Shown here one piece after another: positions 45,363 through 53,941 of a stretch of 64,000 bases of DNA. Below the pieces are notes generated by a model. The model ran no database searches and was not told the origin of the DNA. It worked only from the letters and a program-made list of their open reading frames with translations. The DNA is taken from NCBI GenBank assembly GCA_016235805.1, contig JACRIY010000067.1:39703-103702 (forward strand), in the 5' to 3' direction. Numbering within the stretch: position 1 is the first letter of the stretch; every line of letters begins with the position of its first letter. Source of the stretch: Rhodocyclales bacterium. GTDB lineage: Bacteria; Pseudomonadota; Gammaproteobacteria; Burkholderiales; Rhodocyclaceae. Position numbers and translations under genes: made by a program.

Positions 45363-46246
45363 GGACGGGCGACGCGACTCACCATGCGCGCGATGCCGTC
45401 GTACAACGCCGGCTGCGCATCGGTGAAGCCGTCCAGGCGCAGGCTGCCCAGAAGCGTCGCGCCTTCGCTGTCGCTGGCCATGCCCATCAACGCACGGCGA
45501 AAGCGATCGAACTCCGCCTGCGAAATGTCGCCGCGCGCGACGAAAGGCGGATGCCCGAGAAGCGGCGAGCGGGAGATCACCCGGGTGCCGCGCGTCAGCT
45601 CCGAGCCGTTGTCGTTGAGCACCTCCCAGATGTAGCCATCCACCGCACCACCCGCCGCGAGGCCGACGCTGACCGCCTCGACCACCTTGCGGTGGCCCCA
45701 GGTGTAGAACGAGCGCGAAAAGAAGGCGCCGGGATTCTCGCCGGCCTGGACCAGCAGGTACTGCGGATAGAGGTAGCCGGAATTGGAATCCGGATCGGAG
45801 TAGGCGAACACCTTGCCGCGCAGGTCGAACAGGCTGCGGCTGTCGCGGTCATCGCCCGTCACGATGACATAGGCCTGGTAATAGGGCCGGCCGCGCCACA
45901 GTGGCGCCGCCACCAGCCGCAACTCGCGCCGGTAGCGTACGAAGGGGTAGCCGCAGAGCCACGCGAAATCGAGCTTGCCCTGACGTACCAGGTCGACGAT
46001 CTCGCGGTAGTTGCCGCGCTGGACGAAGCTCACCGGTCGCTCCAGGCGCTTCTCGAACCAGTCGCGCCAGCGTTCGAGGAAGCTGACCTGGTCGTCGAGG
46101 AAGACCGGCGTAAGGCCGATGAACACCCGCTCCCGCTGCACCGCGGCGCGCAACGGCCGGATCGGCGCGGCCGCCGCGAGGGCACCTGCCGCCAGCATCC
46201 AGCGTCGTCGCGTGAAGCTGTCGTGGGAGTCGTCAATGTCCGCCAT
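45359..46246 (-). CDS. PhnD-like periplasmic substrate-binding protein
   Basis: This 295-residue protein starts MADIDDSHDSFTRRRWM with a Tat-like RRRWML motif and hydrophobic stretch. It continues with the PhnD/phosphite-binding fold: VFIGLTPVFLDDQVSFLERW, GKLDFAWLCGYPFVRY, and FAYSDPDSNSGYLYPQYLL. There are no ABC permease genes; instead it overlaps a histidine kinase gene, so it probably acts as the periplasmic ligand sensor of a three-component system. In TtrS a similar domain is fused to the kinase. The ligand is unknown. Confidence 0.85.
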   Translation of the reverse strand: MADIDDSHDSFTRRRWMLAAGALAAAAPIRPLRAAVQRERVFIGLTPVFLDDQVSFLERWRDWFEKRLERPVSFVQRGNYREIVDLVRQGKLDFAWLCGYPFVRYRRELRLVAAPLWRGRPYYQAYVIVTGDDRDSRSLFDLRGKVFAYSDPDSNSGYLYPQYLLVQAGENPGAFFSRSFYTWGHRKVVEAVSVGLAAGGAVDGYIWEVLNDNGSELTRGTRVISRSPLLGHPPFVARGDISQAEFDRFRRALMGMASDSEGATLLGSLRLDGFTDAQPALYDGIARMVSRVARP

Positions 46247-46330
46247 CCGTCCATGATAGCCAGTCGCCGATCCCCACGCAGCAAGGATTTCCGGGTGGTT
46301 ACGACAGCGACACATGGTGCAACGCAATAG

Positions 46331-46350
46331 TCGGCGCTGGTGTTACGGCA
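46331..46350 (+). repeat. Short dispersed repeat R in the regulator/molybdoenzyme spacer
   Basis: TCGGCGCTGGTGTTACGGCA, two mismatches from the core, between the divergent PhnD-like gene and the sigma-54 promoter. Confidence 0.55.
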
Positions 46351-46436
46351 ACGTAACACCCCCTAAACTTTCGATATAAAGCGATCGTCCGCCAAGCCTC
46401 TGATCGCCTTCGAAAACCTTGTAGTTAGCAGGGCCA

Positions 46437-46452
46437 TGGCCCGCTTGTTGCA
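46437..46452 (+). promoter_or_regulatory. Sigma-54 promoter of the molybdoenzyme operon
   Basis: TGGCCCG-CTTG-TTGCA matches the sigma-54 consensus TGGCACG-N4-TTGCA at 11 of 12 fixed positions, with GG and GC twelve bases apart. Transcription would start near 46462. Together with the NtrC-type regulator encoded next door, this strongly suggests activator-dependent control. Confidence 0.75.
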
Positions 46453-46534
46453 AGCAAGCGACGCCATGAATGCGTCGATTGCGCCCATTACCGCTACTGA
46501 TCCCGCTGCCGATGTGCGGGACAGCCACCGTGCC

Positions 46535-47698
46535 ATGTTGCCCGGCGCGCGAGTCCTGCTCGATGCCGGCACCTGCCTGCCGCAGCGCTTTCCGGCCAAT
46601 CCCTGCACACTGTGCGTCGGCGCCTGCCCGCTGGCCCTGCTCGAAACCGACGGACGCGCGCCGCGCCTGCGCGAACAGGCATCCACCGCGGCAGACACCT
46701 GCATCGGCTGCGGCCAGTGCGCCGCCGCCTGCCCCACCGGCGCGCTGCACGTGGATGGTTTCGCGCTGCCCGTCGATCTGCCGGAAGAACCGGAAATCCT
46801 GATCGATTGCTGGCGCGTGCCGGCCGCCGAATCCCCCGCCGGCACGCTGCGCGTACCCTGCCTCGGCGGCTTGAGCAGCGGCTGGCTGCTGTCGCTGTTC
46901 GACGCGGCAGGCGAACGTCCGATCCGCCTGCTCGACCGTGGCCAGTGTGCGGAATGCCCGGCCGGAGAAGGCAACAGGAACCTGCTGGCCGCGATCACCG
47001 AAGCGCGCCTGCTGATGTTCGGCTGCGGCGTCGACATCGGCCTGATCCCGATGCTGGTCTGGCGCCCTTGCAATACGCCGCTGCTGCCGGCAATTCCCGA
47101 GCGCAGCGCGGAGACCCCGATCGCCCGCCGCGGCTTTTTCCGTTCCCTGTTCGGCGCCGGCGCCAGGGCGGTCGATGAGGTCAAAAGCCCGGCCGATGCG
47201 ACGCCGGTCACGCTGCGCACCACCATGCAACCCCTGCAACGCCTGCGCCTAACCTCGGCGCTGACTCGCATCGCCCAGCGCCACGGGCTCCCGGTACCGG
47301 CGCGCGCCATGCCGCGCCTGAGCCTGGGCGACTGCTGCGCGCACGGCGTCTGCGCCCGCGTCTGCCCGACAGGGGCGCTGCAGCAGGTCACCAGCGCCGG
47401 CATGGTCGAATTGCGCTTCAGCGCCGCGCGCTGCATCAGTTGCAGCCAGTGCCTGCGCGTCTGCCCCGAGCGCGCGCTGCGGCTCGACGCCGAGGGTGGC
47501 AGCGCCGCCACCGAGGTGTTGCAGCGCTGGCGCCAGAACGAGTGCGCCACCTGCGGCGCCGACTACCCGAATCCCGCCGTAACGCCGGAGCTGGCAGTTG
47601 CCGGCACCTGTCCGGCATGCAGCAAAGCAGAGCAGTTGACGCGGGGCGTCGCAGGTTTCCTGCGCGCCCCGGTCGTTTCCGATGTGTCACAACCCTAG
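46535..47698 (+). CDS. Polyferredoxin-like [4Fe-4S] protein of the molybdoenzyme operon
   Basis: This protein has four 4Fe-4S motifs: CTLCVGACP, CIGCGQCAAACP, a CCAHGVCARVCP variant and CISCSQCLRVCP. A zinc-ribbon-like pair follows (CATCGADYP, TCPACSK). The frame is open from an ATG at 46436, but that start lies on the sigma-54 promoter. The ATG at 46535 (MLPGARVLLDAG) leaves the promoter outside the gene and still precedes the first Cys motif, giving 387 residues. It could pass electrons to or from the enzyme or serve maturation, like NapF-type proteins. The role is inference. Confidence 0.82.
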   Translation: MLPGARVLLDAGTCLPQRFPANPCTLCVGACPLALLETDGRAPRLREQASTAADTCIGCGQCAAACPTGALHVDGFALPVDLPEEPEILIDCWRVPAAESPAGTLRVPCLGGLSSGWLLSLFDAAGERPIRLLDRGQCAECPAGEGNRNLLAAITEARLLMFGCGVDIGLIPMLVWRPCNTPLLPAIPERSAETPIARRGFFRSLFGAGARAVDEVKSPADATPVTLRTTMQPLQRLRLTSALTRIAQRHGLPVPARAMPRLSLGDCCAHGVCARVCPTGALQQVTSAGMVELRFSAARCISCSQCLRVCPERALRLDAEGGSAATEVLQRWRQNECATCGADYPNPAVTPELAVAGTCPACSKAEQLTRGVAGFLRAPVVSDVSQP

Positions 47699-47710
47699 GA
47701 GGAGTAGAGG

Positions 47711-50194
47711 ATGGAAATCCTGAAAACCAAGGTCAGTCGCCGCCGCTTCTTGCAGGCGTCTGGCGTGGCGGGCGCAGCCGGCGCCGGCTATACCGCGCTC
47801 AGCGTGACCCCCGCAGCAACCAGGGAGGCGCATGCCCAGGCAGCCGCCGGCAGCACCGTGGTGAACAAGAGCATCTGTGGCCAGTGCCCGGCGCGTTGCG
47901 GCATCGATGTCTACACCACCAACGGCAAGGTGCACGCCATCTACGGTGCCACCAACCACCCGATCGCCAATGGCAAGGGCTGCCCGAAGATGCACCTCGG
48001 CACCTACATCCTTTATGACCCCGATCGTTTCAAGGGACCGATGAAGCGCACCAACCCGAAGAAGGGACGCGACGAGGATCCCAAGTTCGTTCCGATCAAA
48101 TGGGACGAAGCGCTGCAAATCGTGGCCGACCGGCTCAACACGCTGCGTGAAAAGAACGAGTCGCACCGCTTCGCGGTCTTCTACGGTCGCGGCTGGGGCG
48201 CCTCCTGCGCCGGCCTGCAGGGCACCTTCGGCAAGCTCTACGGCTCGCCCAACGTCGCCATCGGCCATGCCTCGATTTGCGCCACCGGTTCCCAGGCAGC
48301 CAAGTCGGCAACCGACGGCAACGGCTCGTACAACTCCTACGACTACAAGAATGCCAACAATCTGCTGATGTTCGGCGCCAACTTCCTCGAAGCCTTCCGC
48401 CCCTACAACAACAACCTGCAGGTCTGGGGCTACATCCGCGGCGAGAAGCCGGTCAAGACGCGGGTGACCTACGTCGATGTCCATATGAACACGACGGCAG
48501 CCGCCGCCGACCGCGCCCTGCTGCTCAAGCCGGGCACTGACGGTGCGCTGGCGCTGGCGATCGCCCATGTCCTGCTCACGCAAGGATTGTGGGACCGCAA
48601 TTTCGTGGGCAACTTCAAGGACGGCGTCAACCAGTTCAAGACCGGCGAGAAGATCGATCCGGCCGCATTCAACGAGAAGTGGACCAAGGGCCTGATCGAG
48701 TGGTGGAACCTCGAACTCAAGGATCGCACGCCGAAATGGGCCGAAGGCGTCACCACCATTCCCGCCGACCAGATCATCGCCACGGCAGTCGAGTTCGGTA
48801 CCGTGCGACCCTCGATAGCACTGATGGAACGCGGCGCCCACACGCACAGCAATGGGGTCTACAACGGCATGGCGATTCACTCGCTCAATGCACTGGTCGG
48901 CTCGCTGTTCGCGGAAGGTGGCTTGGGTTACCAGCAGGGGCAGTCCTACGGCAAGATGCCGGTGAGCGCCGACGACTTCATGGACGACTACGCCAAGTCG
49001 CCCGACCGCAAGAAGCCGCGCATCGACCTGGCCGGTCACGACGACGGCTATGCGATGGCCGGCACCATGATCCAGGAGGCCGGACAGAACCATAACGCCA
49101 AGAAGCCCTACAGCCTCGACACGGCGATGTTCTATCTGACCAACCCGGTGATGTCCTGCCCGGACACCAAGAGCTGGGAAGAGGCGCTGAAAACCATGTA
49201 CGTCATCGACACCTCGCCCTTCCCCGGCGAGACGGCGTGGATGGCCGACCTGATCCTGCCCGACCATACCTACCTTGAGCGCCTGCAGGATGCGCCAACC
49301 TATCCCTTCCAGGGCTTCCCGATGGCGCAACTGCGCACTCCGGCGGTCAAGCCGGTGCACGACACCAAGTACTACGGCGACGTCCTGATCGAGATCGGCA
49401 AGCGCATCAAGGGACCGATGGGCGAGTACTACAAGCAGGTCAAGGATACCGAGAACGTCCTGCGCCACATGGCCAAGGGCTTCGAGGCCGATCCCGGCGA
49501 CAACGGCGTCAAGGATTTCGAATCGTGGAAGAAGGAGGGGGTCTGGTACAAGAAGCCCTATGCCTTCCGCCAGATCCGCGGCGAGTTCTTCATGTGGGAC
49601 AAGGCTGCCAAGTCCTACAGCATTCCGATGAAGCCCGACGACGTCAAGAAGGACCTGCTCAAGACCGAGTCTGGCAAGTTCGAGTTCACCTCGTCGAAGC
49701 TGCTCGGCAAGAAGGACTGGATCCTCGCCAAGGTGCCCGGCCGCAGCGCCGAAAAGATGCACATCCCGCACTGGGAGGAGCCGAAATACACCGGCGGCGG
49801 CGACGTGCATTTCATTTCGCCGAAGACCGCGATGCATGCCGAAGGGCGCAGCTCCAACCTGCCCCACGCCATCGCATTGAATCAGCCGACGGCCGGTGGG
49901 CGCAAGCACAACTTCCTGGAAATCCATCCGTCCTACGCGGCCAAAAAGGGCATCGGCGACGGTGATCGCGTCAAGATCAAGTCCTCCGCCGGCGAGACCT
50001 TCGCCGTGGCGCGCATCAGCGAACTGACCCGTCCCGATGTCGTCGTCCTGCCTTTCGGCCAGGGCCGCTGGGCGATGGGGCGCTGGGCCAAGGATCGCGG
50101 CAGCCACACCGACCAGGTGATCGTGCAGCAGTCCGACCGGATTTCCGGCATGGCCAACTTCTACTCGGCCATGGTCACGGTCGAAAAAGCATAA
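47711..50194 (+). CDS. Molybdopterin oxidoreductase catalytic subunit (DMSO reductase family)
   Basis: This is an 827-residue Tat-exported enzyme (VSRRRFLQASG). The N-terminal 4Fe-4S site is Cys56, Cys59, Cys63 and Cys91 (C-x2-C-x3-C-x27-C). The likely Mo ligand is Cys190 in GHASICATG, as in the Psr/Phs/Ttr/Arr branch. The C-terminal dinucleotide-binding domain is present (LEIHPSYAAKKGIGDGDRV, FGQGRWAMGRW). It works with the FeS and NrfD subunits that follow. Candidate substrates are sulfur oxyanions, polysulfide or arsenic oxyanions; the sequence alone does not decide. Confidence 0.92.
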   Translation: MEILKTKVSRRRFLQASGVAGAAGAGYTALSVTPAATREAHAQAAAGSTVVNKSICGQCPARCGIDVYTTNGKVHAIYGATNHPIANGKGCPKMHLGTYILYDPDRFKGPMKRTNPKKGRDEDPKFVPIKWDEALQIVADRLNTLREKNESHRFAVFYGRGWGASCAGLQGTFGKLYGSPNVAIGHASICATGSQAAKSATDGNGSYNSYDYKNANNLLMFGANFLEAFRPYNNNLQVWGYIRGEKPVKTRVTYVDVHMNTTAAAADRALLLKPGTDGALALAIAHVLLTQGLWDRNFVGNFKDGVNQFKTGEKIDPAAFNEKWTKGLIEWWNLELKDRTPKWAEGVTTIPADQIIATAVEFGTVRPSIALMERGAHTHSNGVYNGMAIHSLNALVGSLFAEGGLGYQQGQSYGKMPVSADDFMDDYAKSPDRKKPRIDLAGHDDGYAMAGTMIQEAGQNHNAKKPYSLDTAMFYLTNPVMSCPDTKSWEEALKTMYVIDTSPFPGETAWMADLILPDHTYLERLQDAPTYPFQGFPMAQLRTPAVKPVHDTKYYGDVLIEIGKRIKGPMGEYYKQVKDTENVLRHMAKGFEADPGDNGVKDFESWKKEGVWYKKPYAFRQIRGEFFMWDKAAKSYSIPMKPDDVKKDLLKTESGKFEFTSSKLLGKKDWILAKVPGRSAEKMHIPHWEEPKYTGGGDVHFISPKTAMHAEGRSSNLPHAIALNQPTAGGRKHNFLEIHPSYAAKKGIGDGDRVKIKSSAGETFAVARISELTRPDVVVLPFGQGRWAMGRWAKDRGSHTDQVIVQQSDRISGMANFYSAMVTVEKA

Positions 50195-50207
50195 GGAGAA
50201 ATGAAAA

Positions 50208-50966
50208 ATGGCTAAATGGGGTATGGTAATCGACCTGGAGAAGTGCACCGGCTGCCAAGCCTGCAGCACTGCCTGCCAGATGGAAAACAACCGCCTGCCG
50301 GGCGAGAACTACCAGGATGTGCTGTTCTACAAGGAAGGCAAACAGCCCAACCCGACGCTGTCGTGGTTCCCGCGGCCCTGCATGCACTGCGAAGAACCTT
50401 CGTGCATGCATGTCTGCCCGACCAAGGCAACCTTCAAGACCGAAGACGGCGTGGTGCTGATCGACTGGAACAAGTGCATCGGCTGCAAGTACTGCATGAT
50501 CGCCTGCCCGTACGGCGTGCGCTTCTACACGGATGAAAAGCCGCTGCACGAGCCCAACATCAAGGCCGTGTTCAAGGGTGAGGGCGACCTGTCGTGGAAC
50601 CCGCCTTACAAGGGTCCGCAGCAGGACGCGACGCATGGCGTGGGCATCCAGCCCAACGGCGTGGTCTCGAAGTGCACCTTCTGCTACCACAAGATCAGCA
50701 AGGCACCGAAGGGTACGCCGGACCTGGACGAGAGCAATCCCGCCCTGGTCGAGTTCGTCCCGGCCTGCGTGCGCACCTGCGCGCCCAAAGCCCGCTACTT
50801 CGGCGACCTGGATAACCCGAAGAGCCAGGTGAACCAGCTGATCTCGGCCAAGAAGGGCGTGCGCCTGCTCGATCACACCGGCAACAAGCCGCAGGTGTAT
50901 TACCTGACCGGCAGCGGTGCCGCCGGTGGCGCGATTCCGTCCAACCGTTCAACCAACAAGGCATAA
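50208..50966 (+). CDS. Four-cluster [4Fe-4S] electron-transfer subunit
   Basis: This is a 252-residue DmsB/PsrB/TtrB-type subunit. Cysteine motifs are CTGCQACSTAC, CMHCEEPSCMHVC, CIGCKYCMIACP and the split pair CTFCYH / CVRTCAP, enough for four 4Fe-4S clusters. It carries electrons between the catalytic and membrane subunits. There is no signal peptide, so it should be co-exported with the Tat-dependent catalytic subunit. It starts 13 bases after that gene. Confidence 0.94.
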   Translation: MAKWGMVIDLEKCTGCQACSTACQMENNRLPGENYQDVLFYKEGKQPNPTLSWFPRPCMHCEEPSCMHVCPTKATFKTEDGVVLIDWNKCIGCKYCMIACPYGVRFYTDEKPLHEPNIKAVFKGEGDLSWNPPYKGPQQDATHGVGIQPNGVVSKCTFCYHKISKAPKGTPDLDESNPALVEFVPACVRTCAPKARYFGDLDNPKSQVNQLISAKKGVRLLDHTGNKPQVYYLTGSGAAGGAIPSNRSTNKA

Positions 50967-50975
50967 GGAGTCAAC

Positions 50976-52100
50976 ATGACAACTCAAGTGCAATCCGGTG
51001 GCATGGTGAATACCACCTTGATGGGCGGCGGCGCATTGCTCGTCGTCGGGTTGGGCCTCGCCTTGGCCAACCTGATGACGGGCGGCCACGCCTCTTTCAA
51101 CAGCGGCAGCGACGGCGTGACCTGGGGGCTGCCGGTGGTCAACTACGTGTTCTTCGCGCTGACATCCACCGGCCTCACCCTGGTCGCGTCCCTGGCGCTG
51201 ACATTCGGCAACAAGGCCTTCTATCCGATCGCCAAGCGATGCGTGTTTTTGTCGCTGATCACCCTGGTCGCCGGATTCGCTTCCCTGGCACTGGAACTCG
51301 GGCACCCGTTCCGCATGCTGTTCGCGGTACCGCTCAATTTCCAGGTGAACTCGCCGCTGAACTGGATGGGCGTGTTCTACGCCGTATTTCTCGTCCTTGG
51401 CGTGCTCAAGTTCATGAAGCTGCACGCCAGCGACTGGGATAGCGACACCAGCAAGCAGGTCGGCCTGGCCGCCCTGGTTACCGAGTGCCTGGCCGGCGGC
51501 ATGCTGGGCATGGCATTCGGTGCCATGGCGATGCGCCCGATGTGGTACGGCACCCTGGTGCCGCTCTACTTCCTGCTGACCGCTGCCTGCACCGGCGGCG
51601 CCTTCGCCCTGCTGATGACCTACCTGACCTACGGCAGCGAATCGGCGATGCCGGAGAAGGTTCGCGCGCTGGTCCAGGGTCCGCTGCCGGCGGCGCTGGC
51701 CGCCGTGCTCGGCTTCACCATCCTGGTGATGGGCTACCAGACCGTGATCGGCCTCTGGAGCAACGCCGATGGCATGCAGGTGTGGGATCACATCGTCTCG
51801 ACGCCGTGGTTCTGGATCGAGGCCGGCGCGCTGGTGGCCGCGTTCTACCTGCTGGTGAGCCGCAGTTCGCTGATGGTGGCCGCCATGCTGATCATCCTCG
51901 GACTGTTCATCAACCGCTACGAGTTCGTGATCGGCGGCCAGCTGGTGCCGCTGTTCAAGGGCACTTGGGTGGCCGGGATGATCAGCTACACGCCGTCTAT
52001 CACGGAGTGGATGCTGACCGTAATGGCCTTCGGCATCGTGCTGGCGGGCTGGGCGTTCGGCGAAAAGGCGTTCAATCTGAGCGACGCACCCAAGGAGTAA
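50976..52100 (+). CDS. NrfD/PsrC-type membrane anchor subunit
   Basis: This is a 374-residue integral membrane protein with about nine hydrophobic helices. NrfD-family features are WGLPVVNYVFFALTSTGLTL, ALELGHPFRMLF and INRYEFVIGGQLVPLF near the end. It exchanges electrons with quinones in the inner membrane without heme. It starts nine bases after the FeS gene. A strong terminator follows. Confidence 0.93.
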   Translation: MTTQVQSGGMVNTTLMGGGALLVVGLGLALANLMTGGHASFNSGSDGVTWGLPVVNYVFFALTSTGLTLVASLALTFGNKAFYPIAKRCVFLSLITLVAGFASLALELGHPFRMLFAVPLNFQVNSPLNWMGVFYAVFLVLGVLKFMKLHASDWDSDTSKQVGLAALVTECLAGGMLGMAFGAMAMRPMWYGTLVPLYFLLTAACTGGAFALLMTYLTYGSESAMPEKVRALVQGPLPAALAAVLGFTILVMGYQTVIGLWSNADGMQVWDHIVSTPWFWIEAGALVAAFYLLVSRSSLMVAAMLIILGLFINRYEFVIGGQLVPLFKGTWVAGMISYTPSITEWMLTVMAFGIVLAGWAFGEKAFNLSDAPKE

Positions 52101-52164
52101 CGAGGGGAGGAGGCGTCCGGCAGGAAGCGCTCCTCCGATTCCTGCCCGAGTCGCCACTCATTGG

Positions 52165-52199
52165 GTGGGGCGACGCTGCTTCGTCGCCCCACGTTTTTT
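52165..52199 (+). terminator. Rho-independent terminator inside the molybdoenzyme cluster
   Basis: GTGGGGCGACG-CTGCTT-CGTCGCCCCAC is a perfect 11-bp stem followed by G and six T residues. It lies between the NrfD gene and the chaperone gene and should reduce expression of the downstream genes relative to the three enzyme subunits. Confidence 0.9.
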
Positions 52200-52212
52200 C
52201 GGACCGGGAACC

Positions 52213-53058
52213 ATGACCATGGACGCACGCAACTACGAATTCAATACCGCAAAGGCCGATTTCTACCTTTGCCTGGCCAACGCGTTGACGGCGCCGATGG
52301 CCAAGCCGCATGCCCACGCCATCCTGGGCGGTGACCTGACGAGTGACCTGGCCGACCTCGACCGCGAAATCGGTTATGGCCTCGCCTCGCAGATCGAAGC
52401 CCTGCAGCGCGAACTGGACCGGATCGGCGATGACGAGGACCTGCTGGTGCTCTACGCGCAGCTGTTCCTTTCACCGCCGCGCAAGGTGCAGCTCAATGCG
52501 GCGAGTTACCTTGACGGCAGCTTCAACGGCGGTACCGTCACGGAGCTGGAACAGTGCTACGCCGAGAACGGCGTTTCCCGCGCCGACTCCTTCCACGACC
52601 TGGCCGATCACGTGTCGGTTCAGCTCGAGTTCATCTCGCACCTGTATCGCGTCGCAGCTACCGGTGCCGACACCGGATCGTCCATCAGTGCCGGCAGCTT
52701 CATATCCCGCTATCCCCAGCGCTGGATCTCGCCCCTGGTCGAGGATATCCGGCGCGTTGGCGGCGAACTGGAGCTTGCCGCCAACCCTTACCTGGCCCTG
52801 ATGCAAATTCTCGATGCCGCACTGGAAAACGACGCGGAACTGCGCGATGGGCCATTGAGCGCAACCGAACGGCGCGAACACGCGCTGGCCATGGCGCGCC
52901 AGAAGCGCGCCGAACGAAAGGTGAGCGCCGAAGAAATGGAAGATATCCGCAAGCGCCTGGAAGCACACGGCTTGTCGTCCGCGCACCTCGATCCGACAAG
53001 CAAAGATGATCCCTTCGGCGGATGGCAAGCCATGGTGCCGCCAAGCCCGAAACGTTGA
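52213..53058 (+). CDS. TorD-family molybdoenzyme chaperone
   Basis: The ATG at 52213 (MTMDARNYEF) gives 281 residues of the all-helical TorD/DmsD type: KADFYLCLANALTAP, DEDLLVLYAQLFLSPPRKV (PP motif region), DHVSVQLEFISHLYRV. It binds the Tat signal of the catalytic subunit and helps cofactor insertion. A C-terminal charged extension (RQKRAERKVSAEEMEDIRKR) is not typical. It overlaps the next gene. Confidence 0.88.
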   Translation: MTMDARNYEFNTAKADFYLCLANALTAPMAKPHAHAILGGDLTSDLADLDREIGYGLASQIEALQRELDRIGDDEDLLVLYAQLFLSPPRKVQLNAASYLDGSFNGGTVTELEQCYAENGVSRADSFHDLADHVSVQLEFISHLYRVAATGADTGSSISAGSFISRYPQRWISPLVEDIRRVGGELELAANPYLALMQILDAALENDAELRDGPLSATERREHALAMARQKRAERKVSAEEMEDIRKRLEAHGLSSAHLDPTSKDDPFGGWQAMVPPSPKR

Positions 53059-53621
53059 GGCCATCCGTTCGACGCGCCGCAAGAGTCCTGCTGCTCGGCT
53101 TGGCCTGTATCCCCGCGCTTGCAATCGCCGACATCGATGATTCCGCCTATGACACCGCCACCCAACGGACGACGTCCGCCGCCCGACGCGCCATGGACCA
53201 GCAATTCGAGCGCGAGCGCAAGCTGGAAGAGGCCCGTGACGCCCGCGAACGCGAGGAAGCCGCAGCCAGCGCCGCCGCACGCCTCGCCGAACTGGCAGCC
53301 AGACCCTATCCGGTGCGGCTGCTGGAAAGTCGCTGCACGGCCTGCCACAAGGCCGGGCACTACATGGAACAATCGCACTCCCTGCCCGGCTGGTGGTTCG
53401 TGGTACTGCGCATGAAGTACCTGAACGATGCCGAACTGGAGATTGCCGAGATTCCGGTGATTGCATCGCATCTGACCACGATACGCGGCGCTGGCGGACT
53501 TGTCGCCGTGCTGGAATATGCGGCGCTGCCGGCATTGCTCGCGGCATCGTTACTGGCCGGCGGATGGTTCCGGCGGCGGCGGGTCCGCGCCCGCAACGTG
53601 ATCGAGGATCGCAATCAATGA
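53022..53621 (+). CDS. Tail-anchored monoheme cytochrome c-like protein
   Basis: This 199-residue protein has a signal-like segment (ARVLLLGLACIPALAIA), a charged helical region (FERERKLEEARDAREREEAA), one heme motif CTACH with a downstream RMKYLNDAEL as possible Met ligand region, and a C-terminal transmembrane helix followed by RRRRVRAR. The ATG at 53022 overlaps the chaperone gene by 37 bases; a TTG at 53055 overlapping its stop is an alternative. It may link the molybdoenzyme to periplasmic carriers. That role is inference. Confidence 0.75.
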   Translation: MASHGAAKPETLRPSVRRAARVLLLGLACIPALAIADIDDSAYDTATQRTTSAARRAMDQQFERERKLEEARDAREREEAAASAAARLAELAARPYPVRLLESRCTACHKAGHYMEQSHSLPGWWFVVLRMKYLNDAELEIAEIPVIASHLTTIRGAGGLVAVLEYAALPALLAASLLAGGWFRRRRVRARNVIEDRNQ

Positions 53622-53941
53622 AGACGGCATCGCAGAGCCAGTGGTCCGTCCTGGCGGCTGCGTCGATCTGCGCCCTCTTGGCCGCGCCGGTTGCGGCGCA
53701 GAACCCGGCCGATGCGGCCCGCGCGACAGCGCCGACACACACCGGCGAGACTCCCAAAAAGCGGGGAACGGCAAACACCGCCGAGGGCCGCAAACCGGCC
53801 GCGCGGTCAAACGCGGGCGGGATCGACAAAGCGAAGCCGGCGGCGGGCAGCGACACCAAACGCAGTCCTGCCACCCCGTCGCGGGAGTTCCTTCCGGCGA
53901 GCCAGAGCGGGCTGGGTTGCGCCGAAGAGAACGAAAAATGA
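53618..53941 (+). CDS. Hypothetical exported Ala/Lys-rich protein
   Basis: This 107-residue protein has a signal peptide (WSVLAAASICALLAAPVAA). A low-complexity Ala/Pro/Lys/Arg-rich body follows with no recognised domain and a single Cys near the end. It overlaps both neighbours by four bases (ATGA), so it is translated within the operon. The function is unknown. Confidence 0.6.
   Translation: MKTASQSQWSVLAAASICALLAAPVAAQNPADAARATAPTHTGETPKKRGTANTAEGRKPAARSNAGGIDKAKPAAGSDTKRSPATPSREFLPASQSGLGCAEENEK

Noticed and set aside
47687..50290. 867-residue open frame antisense to the molybdoenzyme
   Set aside because: Composition is typical of a GC-rich shadow frame, there is no domain, and the opposite strand encodes a clear enzyme with Tat signal and FeS motif.
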